DNA of 64,000 nt, from positions 124,001-188,000 of the forward strand of contig NZ_JBBGAZ010000001.1 in NCBI RefSeq assembly GCF_037478305.1. Direction: 5' to 3'. A program made the position numbers and the translations under genes. Below the pieces are notes generated by a model that worked only from the letters and a program-made list of their open reading frames with translations, ran no database searches and was not told the origin of the DNA. Of the stretch, positions 24,490 to 32,411 are shown in pieces. This DNA comes from Cognatishimia coralii (lineage in GTDB: Bacteria; Pseudomonadota; Alphaproteobacteria; Rhodobacterales; Rhodobacteraceae). Positions within the stretch are counted from its first letter, which is position 1. Every line of letters begins with the position of its first letter.

Positions 24490-24932
24490 GCCTTTTGGAT
24501 TAGCCAAAGACCGAAGGCCATGATCGCGATGCCGCTGGCGCGGGTGAGTGTCAGGGGGGAGATCTGCGCATTGAAGAGGCCAAAGTGGTCAATGGCCGCA
24601 GCAGATATCATCTGTCCCAAGAGGACGAAAAACACTGCATTTCCAATGCCAAAGCGGGGACCTATATAGGTCACGCTAAGCACATAAAAGACGATCAGTG
24701 AGCCCGCCAACAAGAGATGCTTGGGCGCGGAGGCAAGGCCCGAAAGATGGGCCCAGGGGTTGGTGATCACGCCTGCGATCAGGATCAAGACAAAGGCCAC
24801 TGCAAAAAGGATCACCGAGGCCGCCACCGGATGGCCAAGATGTTGGCCTAGGGCGGCATTAAGAGCGGCGAGGATGGGAATGCCGACCCCGGTCAGCAGC
24901 ATGATCAGAGCATATGTGGTCATCTGTGGCAT
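24486..24932 (-). CDS. YdcZ/DUF606-type small membrane transporter
   Basis: A 148-residue protein with five hydrophobic segments in the order expected of the DMT-superfamily DUF606 group: TTYALIMLLTGVGIPILAALNAALG, VAASVILFAVAFVLILIAGV, HLLLAGSLIVFYVLSVTYIG, GNAVFFVLLGQMISAAAIDHFG and ASGIAIMAFGLWLI. The N-terminal GIPILAALNAALG and central GQMISAAAIDHFG are characteristic. The ATG at 24930-24932 begins MPQMTTYAL; an alternative ATG lies nine bases downstream and an upstream extension to 24983 is implausible. It is convergent with lolD. Substrate unknown. Confidence 0.82.
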   Translation of the reverse strand: MPQMTTYALIMLLTGVGIPILAALNAALGQHLGHPVAASVILFAVAFVLILIAGVITNPWAHLSGLASAPKHLLLAGSLIVFYVLSVTYIGPRFGIGNAVFFVLLGQMISAAAIDHFGLFNAQISPLTLTRASGIAIMAFGLWLIQKA

Positions 24933-25008
24933 CTTATCCCTCGGTTTTTCACCACTCTGCGCGAGGCATCGGCCTTCTGTCACCCGTGAAAATATGTGAC
25001 GTGGCGCG

Positions 25009-25671
25009 CTAGACGCTCATTGCGAGGGTGCGGCTGATCTCGGTGAGGCCACGTCCGGATTGCTCCATCCAGGTGTTAAACGCTGCCTGAACCGCGCGCA
25101 TAGCGGTTTTGGAGGTTGCAGGTTTGTCGATCACCCCTTCGGCGATCAATCTGGCGGTCACATCTTGGGACAAAAGGAAACTGTCTTTGCCTTGGAACCT
25201 TAACGAATAGCCCGCCGCAAAGCCTCCTAGCCGCGATCCGCGTTTTTTCAAGAGCTCAAGAAGGGAGATGTACTCAGTCGACGGCCACTCGGCGATGACT
25301 TTGGAAATACCGCCGTCTTCGCGCATCTCTTGAATAAAGATCGCATTGTCGATCACTGACCGCAGTTTGGTGCCGTTGCGCACGACTGCTTTGTTGGTCA
25401 GCAGGGCGTCAAACTCCTCGTCATTGAAAAAGGCCACGCGATTGACGTCAAAGCCGGAAAACGCAGCTTCGAACCCATCCCATTTGGCCTCGATCACTTT
25501 CCAGTTAAACCCTGCCTGAAAGATGCTTTTGGTGAATTGCGACAGCCAACGGTCCTCGGGGATTTTCAGTAACTCAGCAGCGGGGAGGGGTTTGTCGATC
25601 AGAGCCTCCAGCGCCTCAGCCCCGCCTTTGCGTGCGGCGGCAATATCAAAAATCTCTTCATAGCTGCGCAT
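25009..25671 (-). CDS. Divergent Tag-like 3-methyladenine DNA glycosylase family protein
   Basis: A 220-residue protein of the adenine-glycosylase (Tag) fold. The pattern FTKSIFQAGFNWKVIEAKW (about 46-64), then GFDVNRVAFFNDEEFDALL and VRNGTKLRSVIDNA, tracks E. coli Tag block by block. Two features differ. The catalytic/recognition Glu in the Tag motif LSLEVFQAG is Ser-49 here, and the N-terminal Cys and His zinc ligands are missing (it starts MRSYEEIFDIA); the C-terminal zinc residues are also not seen. Either it recognises a different lesion or it is a non-catalytic relative. It is a monocistronic gene with its own upstream gap. Confidence 0.75.
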   Translation of the reverse strand: MRSYEEIFDIAAARKGGAEALEALIDKPLPAAELLKIPEDRWLSQFTKSIFQAGFNWKVIEAKWDGFEAAFSGFDVNRVAFFNDEEFDALLTNKAVVRNGTKLRSVIDNAIFIQEMREDGGISKVIAEWPSTEYISLLELLKKRGSRLGGFAAGYSLRFQGKDSFLLSQDVTARLIAEGVIDKPATSKTAMRAVQAAFNTWMEQSGRGLTEISRTLAMSV

Positions 25672-25884
25672 CTGGGGCTCCTTGCGTTCACAATTCTTAA
25701 TGCCAAGCCTAGAAACAAAGCAAAATCACGCCAAGGGATTGTTTTGGCCTTTTCCTCAATTAAATCGGGCTTACGATGTGGTTAGGGAATTAACCAACGA
25801 CGTCTTGCAGGTGCCCGCGCGCGCCACTAAGACTCTTTTTAGGCAATGGCCCAGATGCTGGGCGACATCAGAAAGCAGGCAAAG

Positions 25885-26508
25885 ATGAACGATCCAGTCG
25901 AGACATATATGAATTTGGTCCCCATGGTGGTTGAGCAAACCAGCCGGGGCGAACGCGCCTATGATATTTTCAGCCGCCTGCTGAAAGAGCGCATCATCTT
26001 TTTGAACGGCCCCGTGCATGACGGCATGTCGAGCCTCATCGTCGCGCAGCTCTTGCATCTTGAGGCGGAAAACCCCTCCAAAGAGATCTCGATGTATATC
26101 AACAGCCCCGGCGGTGTCGTGACCTCTGGTCTGTCGATTTATGATACAATGCAATACATTAAGCCCAAAGTGAGCACGCTTGTGATTGGTCAGGCGGCCT
26201 CTATGGGCTCGCTTTTGTTGACCGCGGGCGAGCAGGGCATGCGCTTCTCTCTGCCGAACTCTCGTGTGATGGTGCACCAGCCGTCGGGCGGCTATCAGGG
26301 TCAGGCAACCGACATCATGATCCATGCGCAAGAGACGCAGAAACTGAAAACGCGCCTCAATGAGATCTACGTCAAACACACCGGCAAAGACCTCGCGACC
26401 GTGGAAGCGGCGCTGGAGCGCGATAACTTCATGTCGCCTGAAGAAGCCAAGGAATTTGGCCTGATCGACGAGATCGTGGAAAACCGTTCCGCAGGCGATG
26501 AAGAATAA
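25885..26508 (+). CDS. clpP: ATP-dependent Clp protease proteolytic subunit
   Basis: Serine peptidase that forms the tetradecameric ClpP chamber. The chosen ATG at 25885 (MNDPVETYMNLVPMVVEQ) gives 207 residues and the N-terminus seen in other Rhodobacterales; an in-frame ATG at 25846 would add 13 residues. The nucleophile lies in GQAASMGSLLL (about 94-104, Ser), the catalytic His in VMVHQPSGG (about 119-127), and the Asp in ALERDNFMSPEEA (about 169). clpX follows 150 bases downstream behind a strong hairpin, so the two genes can be expressed together or separately. Confidence 0.95.
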   Translation: MNDPVETYMNLVPMVVEQTSRGERAYDIFSRLLKERIIFLNGPVHDGMSSLIVAQLLHLEAENPSKEISMYINSPGGVVTSGLSIYDTMQYIKPKVSTLVIGQAASMGSLLLTAGEQGMRFSLPNSRVMVHQPSGGYQGQATDIMIHAQETQKLKTRLNEIYVKHTGKDLATVEAALERDNFMSPEEAKEFGLIDEIVENRSAGDEE

Positions 26509-26514
26509 TTGATC

Positions 26515-26550
26515 AAAGTGGCCCCTCCGAATGGATAGGGGGGCCACTTT
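26515..26550 (+). terminator. Strong hairpin between clpP and clpX
   Basis: AAAGTGGCCCC(T)CC pairs with GG(G)GGGCCACTTT around a short A/T-containing loop. The stem is about 12-13 bp, seven bases after the clpP stop. The trailing bases are CGCATT, so the only U-run is inside the stem itself. It looks like a partial terminator or an mRNA 3'-end stabiliser that sets the clpP:clpX ratio. Confidence 0.65.
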
Positions 26551-26658
26551 CGCATTGTATGCGGAAAAAGGCTGGCCTAAGCTGGCACGAAAGTCGGTAA
26601 CGACGGACTTGGGCAACGACCCAAAGGGCATAGGCTGACGGCCTGAAAGGACGACCAT

Positions 26659-27927
26659 ATGGCGAATACTTCCGGTGGTGGAGACAGCAAGAACACTCTG
26701 TACTGCAGCTTCTGCGGCAAGAGTCAGCACGAGGTGCGCAAGCTGATCGCGGGCCCGACGGTTTTCATCTGCGATGAATGCGTTGAGCTTTGCATGGACA
26801 TCATCCGCGAAGAGACCAAGTCCGCGGGTCTGAAATCTTCCGAAGGCGTGCCAACCCCGAAAGAGATCTGTCAGGTTCTGGACGATTATGTGATCGGTCA
26901 GGGCGTTGCGAAACGGGTTCTGTCTGTGGCGGTGCACAACCACTACAAACGTCTGAATCACGCCCAGAAGTCTGGCGATATTGAGCTGCAGAAATCCAAC
27001 ATCCTGCTGATGGGTCCAACCGGTTGCGGTAAGACGCTGCTGGCGCAGACTTTGGCGCGGATTCTGGATGTGCCGTTTACGATGGCCGATGCGACCACGC
27101 TGACCGAAGCGGGCTATGTGGGTGAGGATGTCGAGAACATCATCCTGAAACTTCTGCAGGCGTCTGAGTATAACGTTGAACGCGCACAGCGTGGCATCGT
27201 CTATATCGACGAGGTCGACAAGATCACCCGCAAGTCAGAGAACCCGTCGATCACCCGCGATGTCTCGGGCGAGGGCGTGCAACAGGCGCTGCTGAAGCTG
27301 ATGGAAGGCACGGTTGCGTCGGTTCCTCCTCAAGGTGGCCGCAAGCATCCGCAGCAGGAATTCCTGCAGGTCGACACGACCAATATCCTGTTTATCTGCG
27401 GTGGCGCCTTTGCGGGTCTGGATAAAATCATTGCGCAACGTGGCAAAGGCTCTGCCATGGGCTTTGGCGCGGATGTGCGTGACAATGACGAACGCGGCGT
27501 TGGCGAGATTTTCCAGGATCTCGAGCCGGAAGATCTGTTGAAATTCGGTCTGATCCCAGAATTCGTCGGCCGTTTGCCGGTTCTGGCGACATTGGAAGAT
27601 CTGGATGAAGACGCGCTGGTCATCATTCTGACAGAACCAAAGAACGCGCTGGTGAAACAGTATCAACGCCTGTTTGATCTGGAAGACACGCAGCTGACCT
27701 TTACGGACGACGCTTTGAAAGCGATCGCGCGCCGTGCGATTGAACGTAAAACCGGCGCACGGGGTCTGCGCTCTATCCTTGAAGAGATCCTGCTGGATAC
27801 GATGTTTGATCTACCGGGCATGGACAGCGTGACCGAGGTTGTTGTGAACGAAGAGGCCGTGACCTCGGATGCGGCACCTCTGATGATCCACGCGGATGCA
27901 GAGAAAGAGACCGCTGAGGCGGGTTAA
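26659..27927 (+). CDS. clpX: ATP-dependent Clp protease ATP-binding subunit
   Basis: AAA+ unfoldase that feeds substrates to ClpP, 422 residues. The N-terminal zinc-binding domain has CSFCGKSQ and FICDECVELC (about 15-49, four Cys). The ATPase has Walker A GPTGCGKT (about 119-126), Walker B VYIDEVDKI (about 185-193), the pore loop YVGEDVE (about 154-160), the IGF-like ClpP-docking loop around AQRGKGSAMGFGADV, and sensor motifs FVGRLPV and GARGLRS near the C-terminus. The ATG follows AAAGGACG. In alphaproteobacteria such as Caulobacter, ClpXP degrades cell-cycle regulators; a similar housekeeping role is expected. Confidence 0.97.
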   Translation: MANTSGGGDSKNTLYCSFCGKSQHEVRKLIAGPTVFICDECVELCMDIIREETKSAGLKSSEGVPTPKEICQVLDDYVIGQGVAKRVLSVAVHNHYKRLNHAQKSGDIELQKSNILLMGPTGCGKTLLAQTLARILDVPFTMADATTLTEAGYVGEDVENIILKLLQASEYNVERAQRGIVYIDEVDKITRKSENPSITRDVSGEGVQQALLKLMEGTVASVPPQGGRKHPQQEFLQVDTTNILFICGGAFAGLDKIIAQRGKGSAMGFGADVRDNDERGVGEIFQDLEPEDLLKFGLIPEFVGRLPVLATLEDLDEDALVIILTEPKNALVKQYQRLFDLEDTQLTFTDDALKAIARRAIERKTGARGLRSILEEILLDTMFDLPGMDSVTEVVVNEEAVTSDAAPLMIHADAEKETAEAG

Positions 27928-27966
27928 GCGCCTCAGTTCAAAAGTATGCGTCCCCGTCTGAGGTAG

Positions 27967-28000
27967 GAGCCTCCGGCGGGGATTTTTTTGGCAAGAGAAA
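27967..28000 (+). repeat. Dispersed intergenic motif, copy 3 (extended form)
   Basis: GAGCCTCCGGCGGGGAT followed by TTTTTTTGGCAAGAGAAA. It combines the left half seen in copies 2 and 4 with the GCAAGA core. It lies between clpX and the RidA-family gene, 12 bases before the latter's ATG. The T-run may also act as the tail of a terminator. Confidence 0.6.
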
Positions 28001-28011
28001 ATGAGGGACCT

Positions 28012-28368
28012 ATGACCATCACACGTATTTCATCAGGCGGAGAATTTGAGGCCAAGGTCGGCTATTGCCGTGCTGTTGTCGCGGGCGGCTTTGTCCATGT
28101 CGCGGGAACTGTCGGGCAGGGCGACGATGTGGTTGCGCAGTGCAAATCCGCGCTGGAAACCATTGGGGCTGCGCTTGAGAAGGCTGGGTCTGGGTTTGAG
28201 AAGGCCGTGCGCGTGAACTACTACCTGCCGGATGCGGCGGAGTTTGAGCCGTGTTTTGAGCTGCTGGCGGAGACCTTTGGCGCAAACCCACCGGCGGCGA
28301 CGATGATTGAGTGCAATCTGATTGACCCGAAGTTCCGGATTGAGATTGAGCTGACCGCTCTGGCGTAA
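28012..28368 (+). CDS. RidA/YjgF-family protein lacking the catalytic arginine
   Basis: A 118-residue protein of the Rid fold. It begins MTITRISSGGEFEAKVGYCRAV and has the typical VHVAGTVG (about 28-35), ALEKAGSGFEKAVRVNYYL and ANPPAATMIECNLIDPKFRIEIE. In E. coli RidA the arginine of the motif E-V-A-R-L-P contacts the substrate carboxylate and is needed for imine hydrolysis; the aligned residue here is Leu (about 103). This places it with the Rid subgroups without proven imine-deaminase activity. The ATG at 28012 follows GAGGGACC. It is convergent with the urease operon and shares a bidirectional terminator with it. Confidence 0.82.
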   Translation: MTITRISSGGEFEAKVGYCRAVVAGGFVHVAGTVGQGDDVVAQCKSALETIGAALEKAGSGFEKAVRVNYYLPDAAEFEPCFELLAETFGANPPAATMIECNLIDPKFRIEIELTALA

Positions 28369-28374
28369 CGCCAC

Positions 28375-28399
28375 AAAAGGCGGGGTTAACCCGCCTTTT
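28375..28399. terminator. Bidirectional terminator between the RidA gene and ureG
   Basis: AAAAGGCGGG, loop GTTAA, CCCGCCTTTT. The 10-bp stem is perfect and flanked by A-run and T-run, so it works in both directions. The ureG stop codon lies inside the loop. Confidence 0.85.
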
Positions 28400-29027
28400 G
28401 CATGTCAGACGCGGGGATCAGCCCGGCCTGGTCCTCGATCACCGCGATGATTTCATCCACGCTTTGCCCGTGTTTCAATTGCGCAAAGATATGTGGACGC
28501 CCGCCGCGTTGCTGGGTCGCGTCGCGGTCCATAACCTCAAGCGATGCGCCGACGTAGGGCGCGAGGTCTGTCTTGTTGATTATCAGCAGATCTGAGCGGG
28601 TGAGGGCTGGGCCGCCTTTTCGCGGGATCTCTTCGCCGGCAGCAACGTCGATCACATAGACGGTGAAATCCGCGAGTTCGGGGGAGAAGGTGGCCGAAAG
28701 GTTGTCGCCGCCGGACTCAATCAATACGACTTCGACGTCTGGGAAGCGTTCCTGCATCTCGGCCACGGCGGCGAGGTTGATTGAGGCGTCCTCGCGGATC
28801 GCTGTATGGGGGCAGCCGCCGGTTTCCACGCCGATGATGCGGTCAGAGGGCAGGATCTGCATCCGCGTCAGCGCCTCGGCGTCTTCCTGGGTGTAGATGT
28901 CATTGGTGATCACACCGATGGAATACCGTTCCTTCAGGCGTTCAGAGAGGCGGGCGGTCAGGGTGGTTTTGCCCGCGCCGACGGGGCCTCCGATACCGAT
29001 GCGAAGCGGGCCGTTGAGTTTTGTCAT
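28386..29027 (-). CDS. ureG: Urease accessory GTPase UreG
   Basis: GTPase that delivers nickel during urease maturation, 213 residues. The P-loop GIGGPVGAGKTTL (about 12-24), TNDIYTQEDAEAL (about 40-52), the metal-binding CPH in VETGGCPHTAIRED (about 66-79), and the NKTD guanine-specificity motif (about 150-153) are all visible. It is the last gene of the operon on this strand, overlapping ureF by 4 bases. The stop sits in a bidirectional terminator. Nickel passes from UreE to UreG and then to the UreFD-apourease complex. Confidence 0.95.
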   Translation of the reverse strand: MTKLNGPLRIGIGGPVGAGKTTLTARLSERLKERYSIGVITNDIYTQEDAEALTRMQILPSDRIIGVETGGCPHTAIREDASINLAAVAEMQERFPDVEVVLIESGGDNLSATFSPELADFTVYVIDVAAGEEIPRKGGPALTRSDLLIINKTDLAPYVGASLEVMDRDATQQRGGRPHIFAQLKHGQSVDEIIAVIEDQAGLIPASDMQKAG

Positions 29028-29662
29028 GATTGGAATAGCCTCGGTTCTTGCACCTCATGGCGCATCGCGGCGATGTCGCTGAGGAAGGCGTTGGAATGGA
29101 TATCGTCTAGCGTCAGATCACGTGTGTCATCGGCGATCTGGCTGCAGAGCGGGGTCAAGCGGTGCAACACCCGTTGCGCTCCGGTCTGGCCCAGTGGCAT
29201 CAGGCGTTGGGCGGCCTGCGTAAGGTTGCTGGCGAAGCTGTGCAGATAGAGCGCGACCAGTTCAGACGGGTTGAGATCCGCCAGGTTGGCCGCATGGCCC
29301 AAAGCGACGGGGAGCATGAGGTCTGGAAGGTCTATGTTCCAGACTTCGCGGGTAACGCGGGCAAAGGCCGTCCCTTGGCGCTGCGCTTCTCGGAGCCGTT
29401 CCGAACTTGGCGCAAAGGCGCGGGCGATGGCGTCGATGTCTTTAATGTTATCAGAATGATAGGCGTTCCAGATCAGGATTGCGTCGCCGCGTCCGGAACC
29501 TTGCGACAACACGCCATTTAGCCACTCAAAGAGCGTCTCCTCGTCTTTGACCCAGCCCTCGGCAATCGCCGCCTCAAGCCCATGGGAAAAGGCAAAGGCC
29601 CCCATGGGATAGCTTGGCGAGAGCCATTGGGTCAGGGTCAGAAGGCGGGGATCAATGGGCAT
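29024..29662 (-). CDS. ureF: Urease accessory protein UreF
   Basis: Helical activator of urease metallation that bridges UreD and UreG. With the ATG at 29660-29662 (MPIDPRLLTLTQWLSPSYPMGAFAFSHG) it has 212 residues, the normal size; a longer frame from 29821 would be antisense-like His codons of ureE read in another frame. The LSPSYPMGAFAFSHGLE motif (about 12-28) is the family signature. The start overlaps ureE by 11 bases, so translation is coupled. Confidence 0.92.
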   Translation of the reverse strand: MPIDPRLLTLTQWLSPSYPMGAFAFSHGLEAAIAEGWVKDEETLFEWLNGVLSQGSGRGDAILIWNAYHSDNIKDIDAIARAFAPSSERLREAQRQGTAFARVTREVWNIDLPDLMLPVALGHAANLADLNPSELVALYLHSFASNLTQAAQRLMPLGQTGAQRVLHRLTPLCSQIADDTRDLTLDDIHSNAFLSDIAAMRHEVQEPRLFQS

Positions 29663-30155
29663 GGTCGTGCCCGTGATCGTGGTGATGGTGGCTGTGATCA
29701 TGCGCCGAGTTGCCATGCTCGTGGCTATGGGTGCGCCCGTGGCCATAGGCACCGCCTTCGGGGGTGAAGGGCAGGGTGGTCTTTTCACATGTCGCCCCAA
29801 CGTGGCTGAGCATATGGGCAATGACCGGATCGTCTTGGATCAGCAGGCGGTCGGCTTCAATCTGGCACGGCGTGTGACGGTTACCGATGTGCCATCCGAT
29901 GCGCGCGAGGTTTTCGCCGGTGACGATCAGCACGGCCTCAGGCGCGGCTTTGATTTCCACCAAGCGGCCATCGGCCAGCTCGACCGCGTCTCCGTGATCC
30001 AGAGACGTGGTCTGTTCCAGATCCAGCACGAAAGCCTCGCCCTGATCGGTTGTCAGTTTCTTGCGACGCAGAAAGCGGCCTTCGTAGTCGAGCGTCACCG
30101 AGAGGGCCTCGCCCTGCCAGTCGCCTGCGCGTTTATATGTCTGTGCAATCAACAT
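29652..30155 (-). CDS. ureE: Urease accessory nickel metallochaperone UreE with His-rich tail
   Basis: Nickel-binding chaperone, 167 residues. The N-terminal peptide-binding-like domain (VTLDYEGRFLRRKKLTTDQGEAF) and the C-terminal metal domain with IGWHIGNRHTPCQIEADRLLIQDDPVIAHML are typical. The tail from about residue 136 is unusually rich in histidine (GHGRTHSHEHGNSAHDHS then a run of His/Asp), with more than ten His in the last 30 residues. This resembles the Klebsiella UreE tail that stores extra nickel. It starts one base after the ureC stop on this strand and overlaps ureF. Confidence 0.94.
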   Translation of the reverse strand: MLIAQTYKRAGDWQGEALSVTLDYEGRFLRRKKLTTDQGEAFVLDLEQTTSLDHGDAVELADGRLVEIKAAPEAVLIVTGENLARIGWHIGNRHTPCQIEADRLLIQDDPVIAHMLSHVGATCEKTTLPFTPEGGAYGHGRTHSHEHGNSAHDHSHHHHDHGHDHAH

Positions 30156-30156
30156 G

Positions 30157-31917
30157 TTAGAACAGGAAATAACGCTGAGCCATCGGGAGCTCCGTGGCCG
30201 GTTGACAGGTTAGAAGTTCGCCGTCGGCGCGCACCTCATAGGTTTCGGGGTGGACTTCGACCTCTGGCGTTGCGTCGTTGAGCTTGAGGTCCTTTTTGCC
30301 GATGTCGCGCGTGTTCTGCACGGCGACGGTTTCTTTCGCGAGGCCGAGGCTTTCGCCGATGTCCATGCTCTGGGCTGCACCGGACACAAAGGTCACAGCC
30401 GAGTTCTCAACCGAGCGGCCATAGGCACCCCACATAGGCCGGGAATATACCGGCTGAGGGGTTGGGATCGATGCGTTAGGATCGCCCATCTGTGCAGCGG
30501 CAATCGTGCCGCCCAGCAATACCATCTCGGGCTTTACGCCGAAGAAGGCGGGGTTCCAGAGCACGAGGTCGGCGCGTTTGCCTTCCTCAATCGAGCCGAT
30601 CTCATGGCTGATCCCATGCGCAATCGCCGGGTTGATGGTGTATTTCGCCACATAGCGACGAACGCGGAAGTTGTCGTTGTCGCCGGTTTCCTCGGCCAGC
30701 TTCCCGCGTTGTTTCTTCATCTTATCAGCGGTTTGCCAGGTGCGGATGATGACTTCTCCTACGCGGCCCATGGCCTGGCTGTCCGATGCGATAATCGAGA
30801 AGGCCCCCATGTCATGCAGAATATCCTCAGCGGCGATGGTCTCGCGCCGGATGCGGCTTTCTGCAAAGGCCACGTCTTCGGGTATCGACTTGTCCAGATG
30901 GTGGCAGACCATGAGCATATCGAGGTGTTCCTCGATGGTGTTCACGGTGAAGGGGCGGGTTGGGTTGGTTGACGATGGCAGCACATGGTCTTCGCCGCAG
31001 ATCTTGATGATGTCGGGGGCGTGCCCGCCGCCAGCGCCTTCGGTGTGGAAAGCGTGGATGGTGCGGCCTTTCATGGCGGCGACGGTGTTTTCGACAAAGC
31101 CAGACTCGTTCAGCGTGTCCGTGTGGATCATCACCTGAACGTCCATCGCATCGGCCACCGAGAGGCAGCAGTCGATGGCCGCAGGCGTCGTGCCCCAATC
31201 CTCATGCAGCTTCATCGCGCAGGCACCGGCGTTGATCTGTTCTTCGAGCGCTGCGGGCAGGCTTGCGTTGCCCTTGCCTGCGAAGGCCAGGTTCATGGGG
31301 AACGCATCTGCCGCCTGCATCATGCGACCAAGGTGCCAGGCACCGGGGGTGCAGGTGGTGGCCAAGGTCCCATGGGCTGGCCCGGTGCCTCCGCCCAGCA
31401 TTGTGGTGAGGCCCGAGTGCAGGGCATCCTCGATCTGTTGTGGGCAGATGAAGTGGATGTGTGAATCAAAGCCACCTGCCGTCAGGATGCGACCTTCGCC
31501 CGCGATGGCCTCGGTGCCGGGGCCGACGATGATGTCGACGCCCGGTTGCGTGTCCGGGTTGCCCGCCTTGCCGATCTTGTGGATACGGCCGTTTTTCAGG
31601 CCAACATCGGCTTTGTAGATACCGGTGTGGTCCACGATCAGCGCATTGGTGACAACGGTGTCTACAGCGCCGCCGGCGCGGGTGGTCTGAGCTTGGCCCA
31701 TGCCGTCGCGGATGACTTTGCCGCCGCCGAATTTGACCTCTTCGCCATAGTGCAGCGCATTGGAGCCGCTGCCGCCCGTCGCGGCAGAGCCTGAGCGTTC
31801 TGCAATCAGGTCGCGTTCGACTTCGATGATCAGGTCGGTGTCGGCCAGACGCAGCTTGTCGCCGACGGTGGGGCCGAACATGGCGGCATAATCGGAACGT
31901 TTTATGTGTGCGGGCAT
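30157..31917 (-). CDS. ureC: Urease alpha subunit with a 17-18 residue insertion
   Basis: Catalytic subunit; hydrolyses urea to ammonia and carbamate at a di-nickel centre. All ligands are present: His-153, His-155 (DSHIHF), carbamylated Lys-236 (AMKLHEDWG), His-265 (MIHTD), His-291 (FHTEG) and Asp-379 (ASDSQ), plus the flap CHHLDKSIPEDVAFAESRIR. Each is exactly 19 positions later than in the 567-residue Klebsiella enzyme, and the protein is 19 longer (586). Most of the excess is one insertion at about 38-56 (IAERSGSAATGGSGSNALH) replacing the usual two residues between DL and YGEEVKFGGG. The active site is intact. It lies 188 bases after ureB, separated by an inverted-repeat element. Confidence 0.96.
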   Translation of the reverse strand: MPAHIKRSDYAAMFGPTVGDKLRLADTDLIIEVERDLIAERSGSAATGGSGSNALHYGEEVKFGGGKVIRDGMGQAQTTRAGGAVDTVVTNALIVDHTGIYKADVGLKNGRIHKIGKAGNPDTQPGVDIIVGPGTEAIAGEGRILTAGGFDSHIHFICPQQIEDALHSGLTTMLGGGTGPAHGTLATTCTPGAWHLGRMMQAADAFPMNLAFAGKGNASLPAALEEQINAGACAMKLHEDWGTTPAAIDCCLSVADAMDVQVMIHTDTLNESGFVENTVAAMKGRTIHAFHTEGAGGGHAPDIIKICGEDHVLPSSTNPTRPFTVNTIEEHLDMLMVCHHLDKSIPEDVAFAESRIRRETIAAEDILHDMGAFSIIASDSQAMGRVGEVIIRTWQTADKMKKQRGKLAEETGDNDNFRVRRYVAKYTINPAIAHGISHEIGSIEEGKRADLVLWNPAFFGVKPEMVLLGGTIAAAQMGDPNASIPTPQPVYSRPMWGAYGRSVENSAVTFVSGAAQSMDIGESLGLAKETVAVQNTRDIGKKDLKLNDATPEVEVHPETYEVRADGELLTCQPATELPMAQRYFLF

Positions 31918-31960
31918 GTGTTCAGTTCCCTAATTGTATCCATCCGCTCGGCCGAAGGCC

Positions 31961-32093
31961 GGGCCGCGCCCGGACCTCCCCCATGGGGAGGGCGCGTTTG
32001 TTATGTTCTGCGCCAGATCAAGCTGGCAGTGTATTGCAAGGTCATGGCTGTGATTTGCGTCAGAGCGCCCACCCCGAGGTCCGGGCGCGGCCC
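31961..32093. repeat. 133-bp element with 18-bp perfect inverted ends in the urease operon
   Basis: GGGCCGCGCCCGGACCTC at 31961-31978 is the exact reverse complement of 32076-32093. Immediately inside the left end, CTCCCC-CAT-GGGGAG forms a further small hairpin. The element fills most of the 188-base gap between ureB and ureC. No obvious target-site duplication or open frame is seen. The shape is that of a MITE- or REP-type palindromic unit; in the mRNA it would fold into a long stem. Confidence 0.6.
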
Positions 32094-32105
32094 TCACTGC
32101 AGATC

Positions 32106-32411
32106 TCACAGCTTACCCATAACCTTCTGATTAAACCCATAGACCACGCGGCCGCCCGAAATCGGGATCAGGTTCACTTCACGTTTCTGACCCGGCTCAA
32201 ACCGCACGGCGGTGCCTGCGGCGATGTCCAGACGCATGCCGTGGGCGGCCTCTCGGTCAAATTCGAGACCCGGATTGGTCTCAGCGAAATGATAGTGGCT
32301 GCCGACCTGCACCGGACGGTCTCCGGTGTTGGCGACCATGAGGGTTGTGACTTCTGCTCCGGGGTTCAGCTCTAGCGTGCCTTCGGCTGGGATCAGCTCT
32401 CCGGGGATCAT
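32106..32411 (-). CDS. ureB: Urease beta subunit
   Basis: Structural subunit of urease, 101 residues, the normal length. It begins MIPGELIPAEGTLELNPG and contains the family motifs VANTGDRPVQVGSHYHFAETN (about 27-47), GMRLDIAAGTAVRFEPGQ and VYGFNQKVMG. The start overlaps the stop of the small upstream membrane-protein gene by ATGA, implying translational coupling. ureC is next on this strand, but after an unusually large gap occupied by an inverted-repeat element. Confidence 0.96.
   Translation of the reverse strand: MIPGELIPAEGTLELNPGAEVTTLMVANTGDRPVQVGSHYHFAETNPGLEFDREAAHGMRLDIAAGTAVRFEPGQKREVNLIPISGGRVVYGFNQKVMGKL

Noticed and set aside
25672..25884. Possible heat-shock promoter ahead of clpP
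   Set aside because: A CTTGCAG is present near 25803, but the matching -10 element is poor; not strong enough to list.
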